NCBI GenBank assembly: GCA_000497125.2
Contig: CM035324.1
Location: 132,828 to 196,827, forward strand
Origin: Spironucleus salmonicida
Taxonomy: Eukaryota > Fornicata > Diplomonadida > Hexamitidae
Direction: 5' to 3'
DNA: 64,000 nt
The notes under the pieces were generated by a model, which was given only the letters and a program-made list of their open reading frames with translations, made no database searches and was not told the origin of the DNA. A program made the translations under genes and the position numbers. Shown piece by piece: positions 55,076-64,000 of the stretch. The stretch's first letter is position 1. Each line of letters begins with the position of its first letter.

Positions 55076-56302
55076 TCAGATCTCATTCCTCTGCACGAGG
55101 GGGAGCTCGGTGTGCATTCTCTGCTTCCTGCTGCGCACGGCGAAGGCCACGACACCGATGACCGCGGTCAGGGCGACGACACCGCCGAGGACGGCACCGA
55201 TGGTGGCGGCCTGGGAGGCTCTGTTGGCGGGCGCGACGCACTGGTGGGCCTGGAAGAGGTAGCCGGGTCTGCACGCGGCGCAGTAGCGCTCGTCGCAGGA
55301 CAGGCACCCCTCGGGGCAGGCGGCGCACTGGCCGGTGGTGGTCTGGCGGAAGCCGACCTCGCACTCGTTGCAGGAGTCGCCGCTCTGGACCTTGCAGTTG
55401 GCGATGCCGCCGGGGACGACTGGTGGAGGCGTGGGAGGGTTCACCGAGCCGCAGGAGCTGGCGTCGGCACAGACCCCGGCTGGGGTGAGGTAGAAGCCGA
55501 GCCCGCAACCGAGGCACTCGGAGGTGCTGCAGATGGCGCAGCCCTCGGCGCAGGGGACGCAGAGCCCGTTGGTGAGGGCGTGACCGGGGTGGCACACGAG
55601 GCAGCCGTCGGCGCCCTCGATCTGACAGGAGTTGGGCTTGGGCACGCATACGTTGTCCTGGACGGCGAGGCCTTCCTTGCACACGACGCACTTTTCTTCG
55701 TACTGGAAGTCGCAGTTGGCGACGGCGGCGAAGCAGTTGCCGCCCTGCTGGACGAAGCCTGGGATGCAAGTGGTGCAGCCGGAGGCATCGGAGGATGCGC
55801 AGAGGGAAGGGTTGGTGACGCAGGTGTTGTTCATGACGGCGAAGCCCTCGCGGCAGTTGACACACTTCTCCTCGTACTGGTAGTCGCAGTTCTTCACGCC
55901 GGCGTAGCAGTTGCCGTTGGTGTTGGAGTAGCCAGGCTTGCAGCTGATGCAGCCCTCGGGGGTGTTGGTCTCGCAGAAGGCGGGGTTGGTGACGCACTTG
56001 TTGCCGGCGTTGGCCATGCCGTCCTTGCACACGACGCACTTCTCCTCGTACTGGAACTCGCAGTTGGCGACAGCCGCGAAGCAGTTGCCGTCCTGTTCGA
56101 CGTGGCCGGGCTTGCAGGTGGCGCAGCCGTCGATGCCCTGAACGGAGCAGAGGGCGGGGTTGGTGACGCACTTGTTGTCGGCGACGGCGAAGCCCTCGCG
56201 GCAGTTGATGCAGGTGGCCTCGTACTGGAACTCGCAGTTCTTGATGTTGGGGATGCAGGTGTTGTTCTCACGGTGGGTGTTGGTCGGGCAGGTCGCGCTC
56301 AT
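55076..56302 (-). CDS. Cysteine-rich membrane protein, array copy 6
   Basis: Protein identical to copy 1 by inspection; CTGACAGG variant. Confidence 0.9.
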   Translation of the reverse strand: MSATCPTNTHRENNTCIPNIKNCEFQYEATCINCREGFAVADNKCVTNPALCSVQGIDGCATCKPGHVEQDGNCFAAVANCEFQYEEKCVVCKDGMANAGNKCVTNPAFCETNTPEGCISCKPGYSNTNGNCYAGVKNCDYQYEEKCVNCREGFAVMNNTCVTNPSLCASSDASGCTTCIPGFVQQGGNCFAAVANCDFQYEEKCVVCKEGLAVQDNVCVPKPNSCQIEGADGCLVCHPGHALTNGLCVPCAEGCAICSTSECLGCGLGFYLTPAGVCADASSCGSVNPPTPPPVVPGGIANCKVQSGDSCNECEVGFRQTTTGQCAACPEGCLSCDERYCAACRPGYLFQAHQCVAPANRASQAATIGAVLGGVVALTAVIGVVAFAVRSRKQRMHTELPLVQRNEI

Positions 56303-57038
56303 TGGTAGTGGAGTGGGCGGGTCGGATCGGGGGTATAATACGGTATTAGGCCGATAATCTATTTCGGGCCGAGTTAGAATAGGTGGAGCGGAGTTGGATT
56401 GCCTTGGGTATCCGCGCCATCGTGCAGAATACCCGGCCGGGTGGAAGGGCGGACCCATCCCGAGGCGGGCGGTGCGCGAGAAAGATAAAATTCGGCACAG
56501 CTCTTTCCCTCGTAGTCTCCCAGCGAAGTACTCAATACTGCCAGGTCAGGCTTCACTTCACAATTTGGAACAAGATGTGGTGTTTAACTGACTGTATGAC
56601 CGAATCGAGAGTACTGGGACGGCCGGAAAGAAGGGGCGCCTCGCGCTGTTACTTTGCGACGCTTCCCGTGAGGCGCTAGCTCGAAGTGGGCCACGAGATG
56701 CTTCAGCTACCGCCCTGGGAAGCCAAGGTGAAAGTGCGTGGCTAAAGGTTGGGACGTACCAAGCCACTACGAAGTGGGAGTGAGACAGCATACTTAGGGG
56801 AGGCGCTGTGAAGGCAGATGACGGAGAAGTGACGGCTGCCCTTTCTAGCGTTTGGTTAGCTTGGGTGCATAGCCTCTGCTGGTAGATTTTGTTATAGGTG
56901 CAGTTAGTAAAAGCTAATGCTAGGGCTAGGCAATTAATAGAATAAATACTGCCGAAACGTATAAATAAATCATTAGCATAGCTTATCAGCCAGCTAGAGT
57001 GGAGGGACGTGAGGGCGCTATAAATCAAGTAGGGTCAC

Positions 57039-58265
57039 TCAGATCTCATTCCTCTGCACGAGGGGGAGCTCGGTGTGCATTCTCTGCTTCCTGCTGCGCA
57101 CGGCGAAGGCCACGACACCGATGACCGCGGTCAGGGCGACGACACCGCCGAGGACGGCACCGATGGTGGCGGCCTGGGAGGCTCTGTTGGCGGGCGCGAC
57201 GCACTGGTGGGCCTGGAAGAGGTAGCCGGGTCTGCACGCGGCGCAGTAGCGCTCGTCGCAGGACAGGCACCCCTCGGGGCAGGCGGCGCACTGGCCGGTG
57301 GTGGTCTGGCGGAAGCCGACCTCGCACTCGTTGCAGGAGTCGCCGCTCTGGACCTTGCAGTTGGCGATGCCGCCGGGGACGACTGGTGGAGGCGTGGGAG
57401 GGTTCACCGAGCCGCAGGAGCTGGCGTCGGCACAGACCCCGGCTGGGGTGAGGTAGAAGCCGAGCCCGCAACCGAGGCACTCGGAGGTGCTGCAGATGGC
57501 GCAGCCCTCGGCGCAGGGGACGCAGAGCCCGTTGGTGAGGGCGTGACCGGGGTGGCACACGAGGCAGCCGTCGGCGCCCTCGATCTGACAGGAGTTGGGC
57601 TTGGGCACGCATACGTTGTCCTGGACGGCGAGGCCTTCCTTGCACACGACGCACTTTTCTTCGTACTGGAAGTCGCAGTTGGCGACGGCGGCGAAGCAGT
57701 TGCCGCCCTGCTGGACGAAGCCTGGGATGCAAGTGGTGCAGCCGGAGGCATCGGAGGATGCGCAGAGGGAAGGGTTGGTGACGCAGGTGTTGTTCATGAC
57801 GGCGAAGCCCTCGCGGCAGTTGACACACTTCTCCTCGTACTGGTAGTCGCAGTTCTTCACGCCGGCGTAGCAGTTGCCGTTGGTGTTGGAGTAGCCAGGC
57901 TTGCAGCTGATGCAGCCCTCGGGGGTGTTGGTCTCGCAGAAGGCGGGGTTGGTGACGCACTTGTTGCCGGCGTTGGCCATGCCGTCCTTGCACACGACGC
58001 ACTTCTCCTCGTACTGGAACTCGCAGTTGGCGACAGCCGCGAAGCAGTTGCCGTCCTGTTCGACGTGGCCGGGCTTGCAGGTGGCGCAGCCGTCGATGCC
58101 CTGAACGGAGCAGAGGGCGGGGTTGGTGACGCACTTGTTGTCGGCGACGGCGAAGCCCTCGCGGCAGTTGATGCAGGTGGCCTCGTACTGGAACTCGCAG
58201 TTCTTGATGTTGGGGATGCAGGTGTTGTTCTCACGGTGGGTGTTGGTCGGGCAGGTCGCGCTCAT
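57039..58265 (-). CDS. Cysteine-rich membrane protein, array copy 7
   Basis: Protein identical to copy 1 by inspection; first of the units with the short 1963-bp spacing on both sides. Confidence 0.9.
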   Translation of the reverse strand: MSATCPTNTHRENNTCIPNIKNCEFQYEATCINCREGFAVADNKCVTNPALCSVQGIDGCATCKPGHVEQDGNCFAAVANCEFQYEEKCVVCKDGMANAGNKCVTNPAFCETNTPEGCISCKPGYSNTNGNCYAGVKNCDYQYEEKCVNCREGFAVMNNTCVTNPSLCASSDASGCTTCIPGFVQQGGNCFAAVANCDFQYEEKCVVCKEGLAVQDNVCVPKPNSCQIEGADGCLVCHPGHALTNGLCVPCAEGCAICSTSECLGCGLGFYLTPAGVCADASSCGSVNPPTPPPVVPGGIANCKVQSGDSCNECEVGFRQTTTGQCAACPEGCLSCDERYCAACRPGYLFQAHQCVAPANRASQAATIGAVLGGVVALTAVIGVVAFAVRSRKQRMHTELPLVQRNEI

Positions 58266-59001
58266 TGGTAGTGGAGTGGGCGGGTCGGATCGGGGGTATA
58301 ATACGGTATTAGGCCGATAATCTATTTCGGGCCGAGTTAGAATAGGTGGAGCGGAGTTGGATTGCCTTGGGTATCCGCGCCATCGTGCAGAATACCCGGC
58401 CGGGTGGAAGGGCGGACCCATCCCGAGGCGGGCGGTGCGCGAGAAAGATAAAATTCGGCACAGCTCTTTCCCTCGTAGTCTCCCAGCGAAGTACTCAATA
58501 CTGCCAGGTCAGGCTTCACTTCACAATTTGGAACAAGATGTGGTGTTTAACTGACTGTATGACCGAATCGAGAGTACTGGGACGGCCGGAAAGAAGGGGC
58601 GCCTCGCGCTGTTACTTTGCGACGCTTCCCGTGAGGCGCTAGCTCGAAGTGGGCCACGAGATGCTTCAGCTACCGCCCTGGGAAGCCAAGGTGAAAGTGC
58701 GTGGCTAAAGGTTGGGACGTACCAAGCCACTACGAAGTGGGAGTGAGACAGCATACTTAGGGGAGGCGCTGTGAAGGCAGATGACGGAGAAGTGACGGCT
58801 GCCCTTTCTAGCGTTTGGTTAGCTTGGGTGCATAGCCTCTGCTGGTAGATTTTGTTATAGGTGCAGTTAGTAAAAGCTAATGCTAGGGCTAGGCAATTAA
58901 TAGAATAAATACTGCCGAAACGTATAAATAAATCATTAGCATAGCTTATCAGCCAGCTAGAGTGGAGGGACGTGAGGGCGCTATAAATCAAGTAGGGTCA
59001 C

Positions 59002-60228
59002 TCAGATCTCATTCCTCTGCACGAGGGGGAGCTCGGTGTGCATTCTCTGCTTCCTGCTGCGCACGGCGAAGGCCACGACACCGATGACCGCGGTCAGGGC
59101 GACGACACCGCCGAGGACGGCACCGATGGTGGCGGCCTGGGAGGCTCTGTTGGCGGGCGCGACGCACTGGTGGGCCTGGAAGAGGTAGCCGGGTCTGCAC
59201 GCGGCGCAGTAGCGCTCGTCGCAGGACAGGCACCCCTCGGGGCAGGCGGCGCACTGGCCGGTGGTGGTCTGGCGGAAGCCGACCTCGCACTCGTTGCAGG
59301 AGTCGCCGCTCTGGACCTTGCAGTTGGCGATGCCGCCGGGGACGACTGGTGGAGGCGTGGGAGGGTTCACCGAGCCGCAGGAGCTGGCGTCGGCACAGAC
59401 CCCGGCTGGGGTGAGGTAGAAGCCGAGCCCGCAACCGAGGCACTCGGAGGTGCTGCAGATGGCGCAGCCCTCGGCGCAGGGGACGCAGAGCCCGTTGGTG
59501 AGGGCGTGACCGGGGTGGCACACGAGGCAGCCGTCGGCGCCCTCGATCTGACAGGAGTTGGGCTTGGGCACGCATACGTTGTCCTGGACGGCGAGGCCTT
59601 CCTTGCACACGACGCACTTTTCTTCGTACTGGAAGTCGCAGTTGGCGACGGCGGCGAAGCAGTTGCCGCCCTGCTGGACGAAGCCTGGGATGCAAGTGGT
59701 GCAGCCGGAGGCATCGGAGGATGCGCAGAGGGAAGGGTTGGTGACGCAGGTGTTGTTCATGACGGCGAAGCCCTCGCGGCAGTTGACACACTTCTCCTCG
59801 TACTGGAAGTCGCAGTTCTTCACGCCGGCGTAGCAGTTGCCGTTGGTGTTGGAGTAGCCAGGCTTGCAGCTGATGCAGCCCTCGGGGGTGTTGGTCTCGC
59901 AGAAGGCGGGGTTGGTGACGCACTTGTTGCCGGCGTTGGCCATGCCGTCCTTGCACACGACGCACTTCTCCTCGTACTGGAACTCGCAGTTGGCGACAGC
60001 CGCGAAGCAGTTGCCGTCCTGTTCGACGTGGCCGGGCTTGCAGGTGGCGCAGCCGTCGATGCCCTGAACGGAGCAGAGGGCGGGGTTGGTGACGCACTTG
60101 TTGTCGGCGACGGCGAAGCCCTCGCGGCAGTTGACACACTTCTCCTCGTACTGGTAGTCGCAGTTCTTGATGTTGGGGATGCAGGTGTTGTTCTCGCGGT
60201 GGGTGTTGGTCGGGCAGGTCGCGCTCAT
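59002..60228 (-). CDS. Cysteine-rich membrane protein, array copy 8 (converted module 1)
   Basis: As copy 1 except that module 1 reads NCDYQYEEKCVNCREG where all others read NC(E/A)FQYEATCINCREG. About 45 bp at 60118-60172 match module 3 of the common version exactly. Its own module 3 is the CDFQYE form. Confidence 0.9.
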   Translation of the reverse strand: MSATCPTNTHRENNTCIPNIKNCDYQYEEKCVNCREGFAVADNKCVTNPALCSVQGIDGCATCKPGHVEQDGNCFAAVANCEFQYEEKCVVCKDGMANAGNKCVTNPAFCETNTPEGCISCKPGYSNTNGNCYAGVKNCDFQYEEKCVNCREGFAVMNNTCVTNPSLCASSDASGCTTCIPGFVQQGGNCFAAVANCDFQYEEKCVVCKEGLAVQDNVCVPKPNSCQIEGADGCLVCHPGHALTNGLCVPCAEGCAICSTSECLGCGLGFYLTPAGVCADASSCGSVNPPTPPPVVPGGIANCKVQSGDSCNECEVGFRQTTTGQCAACPEGCLSCDERYCAACRPGYLFQAHQCVAPANRASQAATIGAVLGGVVALTAVIGVVAFAVRSRKQRMHTELPLVQRNEI

Positions 60229-60964
60229 TGGTAGTGGAGTGGGCGGGTCGGATCGGGGGTATAATACGGTATTAGGCCGATAATCTATTTCGGGCCGAGT
60301 TAGAATAGGTGGAGCGGAGTTGGATTGCCTTGGGTATCCGCGCCATCGTGCAGAATACCCGGCCGGGTGGAAGGGCGGACCCATCCCGAGGCGGGCGGTG
60401 CGCGAGAAAGATAAAATTCGGCACAGCTCTTTCCCTCGTAGTCTCCCAGCGAAGTACTCAATACTGCCAGGTCAGGCTTCACTTCACAATTTGGAACAAG
60501 ATGTGGTGTTTAACTGACTGTATGACCGAATCGAGAGTACTGGGACGGCCGGAAAGAAGGGGCGCCTCGCGCTGTTACTTTGCGACGCTTCCCGTGAGGC
60601 GCTAGCTCGAAGTGGGCCACGAGATGCTTCAGCTACCGCCCTGGGAAGCCAAGGTGAACGTGCGTGGCTAAAGGTTGGGACGTACCAAGCCACTACGAAG
60701 TGGGAGTGAGACAGCATACTTAGGGGAGGCGCTGTGAAGGCAGATGACGGAGAAGTGACGGCTGCCCTTTCTAGCGTTTGGTTAGCTTGGGTGCATAGCC
60801 TCTGCTGGTAGATTTTGTTATAGGTGCAGTTAGTAAAAGCTAATGCTAGGGCTAGGCAATTAATAGAATAAATACTGCCGAAACGTATAAATAAATCATT
60901 AGCATAGCTTATCAGCCAGCTAGAGTGGAGGGACGTGAGGGCGCTATAAATCAAGTAGGGTCAC

Positions 60965-62191
60965 TCAGATCTCATTCCTCTGCACGAGGGGGAGCTCGGT
61001 GTGCATTCTCTGCTTCCTGCTGCGCACGGCGAAGGCCACGACACCGATGACCGCGGTCAGGGCGACGACACCGCCGAGGACGGCACCGATGGTGGCGGCC
61101 TGGGAGGCTCTGTTGGCGGGCGCGACGCACTGGTGGGCCTGGAAGAGGTAGCCGGGTCTGCACGCGGCGCAGTAGCGCTCGTCGCAGGACAGGCACCCCT
61201 CGGGGCAGGCGGCGCACTGGCCGGTGGTGGTCTGGCGGAAGCCGACCTCGCACTCGTTGCAGGAGTCGCCGCTCTGGACCTTGCAGTTGGCGATGCCGCC
61301 GGGGACGACTGGTGGAGGCGTGGGAGGGTTCACCGAGCCGCAGGAGCTGGCGTCGGCACAGACCCCGGCTGGGGTGAGGTAGAAGCCGAGCCCGCAACCG
61401 AGGCACTCGGAGGTGCTGCAGATGGCGCAGCCCTCGGCGCAGGGGACGCAGAGCCCGTTGGTGAGGGCGTGACCGGGGTGGCACACGAGGCAGCCGTCGG
61501 CGCCCTCGATCTGACAGGAGTTGGGCTTGGGCACGCATACGTTGTCCTGGACGGCGAGGCCTTCCTTGCACACGACGCACTTTTCTTCGTACTGGAAGTC
61601 GCAGTTGGCGACGGCGGCGAAGCAGTTGCCGCCCTGCTGGACGAAGCCTGGGATGCAAGTGGTGCAGCCGGAGGCATCGGAGGATGCGCAGAGGGAAGGG
61701 TTGGTGACGCAGGTGTTGTTCATGACGGCGAAGCCCTCGCGGCAGTTGACACACTTCTCCTCGTACTGGTAGTCGCAGTTCTTCACGCCGGCGTAGCAGT
61801 TGCCGTTGGTGTTGGAGTAGCCAGGCTTGCAGCTGATGCAGCCCTCGGGGGTGTTGGTCTCGCAGAAGGCGGGGTTGGTGACGCACTTGTTGCCGGCGTT
61901 GGCCATGCCGTCCTTGCACACGACGCACTTCTCCTCGTACTGGAACTCGCAGTTGGCGACAGCCGCGAAGCAGTTGCCGTCCTGTTCGACGTGGCCGGGC
62001 TTGCAGGTGGCGCAGCCGTCGATGCCCTGAACGGAGCAGAGGGCGGGGTTGGTGACGCACTTGTTGTCGGCGACGGCGAAGCCCTCGCGGCAGTTGATGC
62101 AGGTGGCCTCGTACTGGAACTCGCAGTTCTTGATGTTGGGGATGCAGGTGTTGTTCTCGCGGTGGGTGTTGGTCGGGCAGGTCGCGCTCAT
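60965..62191 (-). CDS. Cysteine-rich membrane protein, array copy 9
   Basis: Protein identical to copy 1 by inspection. Shares TTCTCGCGG near its start with copy 8, and GTGAACGTG in the upstream spacer with the start of copy 10, so copies 8-10 form a sub-lineage. Confidence 0.9.
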   Translation of the reverse strand: MSATCPTNTHRENNTCIPNIKNCEFQYEATCINCREGFAVADNKCVTNPALCSVQGIDGCATCKPGHVEQDGNCFAAVANCEFQYEEKCVVCKDGMANAGNKCVTNPAFCETNTPEGCISCKPGYSNTNGNCYAGVKNCDYQYEEKCVNCREGFAVMNNTCVTNPSLCASSDASGCTTCIPGFVQQGGNCFAAVANCDFQYEEKCVVCKEGLAVQDNVCVPKPNSCQIEGADGCLVCHPGHALTNGLCVPCAEGCAICSTSECLGCGLGFYLTPAGVCADASSCGSVNPPTPPPVVPGGIANCKVQSGDSCNECEVGFRQTTTGQCAACPEGCLSCDERYCAACRPGYLFQAHQCVAPANRASQAATIGAVLGGVVALTAVIGVVAFAVRSRKQRMHTELPLVQRNEI

Positions 62192-62925
62192 TGGTAGTGG
62201 AGTGGGCGGGTCGGATCGGGGGTATAATACGGTATTAGGCCGATAATCTATTTCGGGCCGAGTTAGAATAGGTGGAGCGGAGTTGGATTGCCTTGGGTAT
62301 CCGCGCCATCGTGCAGAATACCCGGCCGGGTGGAAGGGCGGACCCATCCCGAGGCGGGCGGTGCGCGAGAAAGATAAAATTCGGCACAGCTCTTTCCCTC
62401 GTAGTCTCCCAGCGAAGTACTCAATACTGCCAGGTCAGGCTTCACTTCACAATTTGGAACAAGATGTGGTGTTTAACTGACTGTATGACCGAATCGAGAG
62501 TACTGGGACGGCCGGAAAGAAGGGGGCCTCGCGCTGTTACTTTGCGACGCTTCCCGTGAGGCGCTAGCTCGAAGTGGGGCCACGAGATGCTTCAGCTACC
62601 GCCCTGGGAAGCCAAGGTGAACGTGCGTGGCTAAAGGTTGGGACGTACCAAGCCACTACGAAGTGGAGTGAGACAGCATACTTAGGGGAGGCGCTGTGAA
62701 GGCAGATGACGGAGAAGTGACGGCTGCCCTTTCTAGCGTTTGGTTAGCTTGGGTGCATAGCCTCTGCTGGTAGATTTTGTTATAGGTGCAGTTAGTAAAA
62801 GCTAATGCTAGGGCTAGGCAATTATAGAATAAATACTGCCGAAACGTATAAATAAATCATTAGCATAGCTTATCAGCCAGCTAGAGTGGAGGGACGTGAG
62901 GGCGCTATAAATCAAGTAGGGTCAC

Positions 62926-64000
62926 TCAGATCTCATTCCTCTGCACGAGGGGGAGCTCGGTGTGCATTCTCTGCTTCCTGCTGCGCACGGCGAAGGCCAC
63001 GACACCGATGACCGCGGTCAGGGCGACGACACCGCCGAGGACGGCACCGATGGTGGCGGCCTGGGAGGCTCTGTTGCGGGCGCGACGCACTGGTGGGCCT
63101 GGAAGAGGTAGCCGGGTCTGCACGCGGCGCAGTAGCGCTCGTCGCAGGACAGGCACCCCTCGGGGCAGGCGGCGCACTGGCCGGTGGTGGTCTGGCGGAA
63201 GCCGACCTCGCACTCGCTGCAGGAGTCGCCGCTCTGGACCTTGCAGTTGGCGATGCCGCCGGGGACGACTGGTGGAGGCGTGGGAGGGTTCACCGAGCCG
63301 CAGGAGCTGGCGTCGGCACAGACCCCGGCTGGGGTGAGGTAGAAGCCGAGCCCGCAACCGAGGCACTCGGAGGTGCTGCAGATGGCGCAGCCCTCGGCGC
63401 AGGGGACGCAGAGCCCGTTGGTGAGGGCGTGACCGGGGTGGCACACGAGGCAGCCGTCGGCGCCCTCGATCTGACAGGAGTTGGCTTGGGCACGCATACG
63501 TTGTCCTGGACGGCGAGGCCTTCCTTGCACACGACGCACTTTTCTTCGTACTGGAAGTCGCAGTTGGCGACGGCGGCGAAGCAGTTGCCGCCCTGCTGGA
63601 CGAAGCCTGGGATGCAAGTGGTGCAGCCGGAGGCATCGGAGGATGCGCAGAGGGAAGGTTGGTGACGCAGGTGTTGTTCATGACGGCGAAGCCCTCGCGG
63701 CAGTTGACACACTTCTCCTCGTACTGGAAGTCGCAGTTCTTCACGCCGGCGAAGCAGTTGCCGTTGGTGTTGGAGTAGCCAGGCTTGCAGCTGATGCAGC
63801 CCTCGGGGGTGTTGGTCTCGCAGAAGGCGGGGTTGGTGACGCACTTGTTGCCGGCGTTGGCCATGCCGTCCTTGCACACGACGCACTTCTCCTCGTACTG
63901 GAACTCGCAGTTGGCGACAGCCGCGAAGCAGTTGCCGTCCTGTTCGACGTGGCCGGGCTTGCAGGTGGCGCAGCCGTCGATGCCCTGAACGGAGCAGAGG
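62926..64000 (-). pseudogene. Cysteine-rich membrane protein, array copy 10 (partial, indel-laden)
   Basis: The 3' 1,075 bp of a tenth copy, cut by the window end. Single-base deletions near 63076, 63484 and 63658 break the frame, while no other copy has any. Module 3 has the CFAG/CDFQYE form of copy 2. Residues upstream of the breaks are otherwise normal. Four more indels lie in the spacer just downstream of the gene (62524, 62574, 62666, 62824). Uncorrected base-call errors near a coverage drop explain it best, but a dying terminal copy is possible. Confidence 0.8.

Larger units (their letters stand above)
43354..64000. repeat. Tandem array of cysteine-rich protein genes
   Basis: Head-to-tail array of ten units, nine complete and one cut by the window end. 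Gene stops lie at 44196, 46585, 48548, 50724, 52900, 55076, 57039, 59002, 60965 and 62926. Spacings are 2389, 1963, 2176, 2176, 2176, 1963, 1963, 1963 and 1961 bp, so the unit is 1963 bp plus 0, 1 or 2 extra 213-bp minisatellite units; the last value is short because of indels. The units are nearly identical even in non-coding parts. GC content is far above the rest of the window. Confidence 0.97.

Overview
This looks like a nuclear segment of a eukaryotic microbe that reads TAA and TAG as glutamine and stops only at TGA. Beta-tubulin, a proteasome beta subunit, a ZIP transporter, a cathepsin-type protease, a J-protein, a Vps26-like protein, a cyclin and a hexose transporter all end at TGA. 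Most of them contain in-frame TAA/TAG where a residue, often Gln, is expected. This code, together with no visible introns, membrane-anchored cysteine protease and CxxC-rich VSP-like surface-type proteins, suggests a hexamitid diplomonad (Spironucleus/Hexamita/Trepomonas type). Ciliates and some oxymonads share the code and are not excluded by sequence reading alone. Under the standard code most genes here look like junk; under the TGA-only code several large genes appear.

Layout. 1-12 kb: two inverted copies of a hexose transporter gene (375-1721 minus; 10583-11929 plus, 5'-truncated) bracket a decayed cyclin, a proteasome beta subunit (4083-4700), a C-terminally anchored cathepsin-like protease (5327-6682) and beta-tubulin (8202-9539). 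12-22 kb: a frameshifted coiled-coil pseudogene, then one unbroken reading frame of about 2,815 codons (13633-22080) carrying near-identical 351-bp (117-residue) repeats in two blocks. 22-30 kb: small ORFs, a ZIP metal transporter (23774-24688 minus) and, divergently, a 1,419-residue IQ-motif protein with ASPM-like features (25030-29289). 30-43 kb: third hexose transporter copy (30236-31582), decayed gene remnants, and a run of compact genes: a possible flagellar protein, a type I membrane protein, a four-TM COPI-associated-like protein, a Vps26-like protein, a frameshifted multi-TM gene, a J-protein with HPS instead of HPD, and a cyclin.

43.35-64 kb: a GC-rich head-to-tail array of ten cysteine-rich membrane protein genes, all on the minus strand. 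The basic period is 1,963 bp and varies by whole 213-bp minisatellite units (1,963/2,176/2,389). The last, partial copy carries a cluster of single-base indels and runs off the window.

Base composition is strongly two-state. Flanks and many large genes are AT-rich and use TAA/TAG Gln codons freely. Tubulin, the transporters and the cysteine-rich array are GC-rich and almost avoid TAA/TAG. No operon logic is seen; the link between regions is recent duplication and homogenisation of coding repeats.
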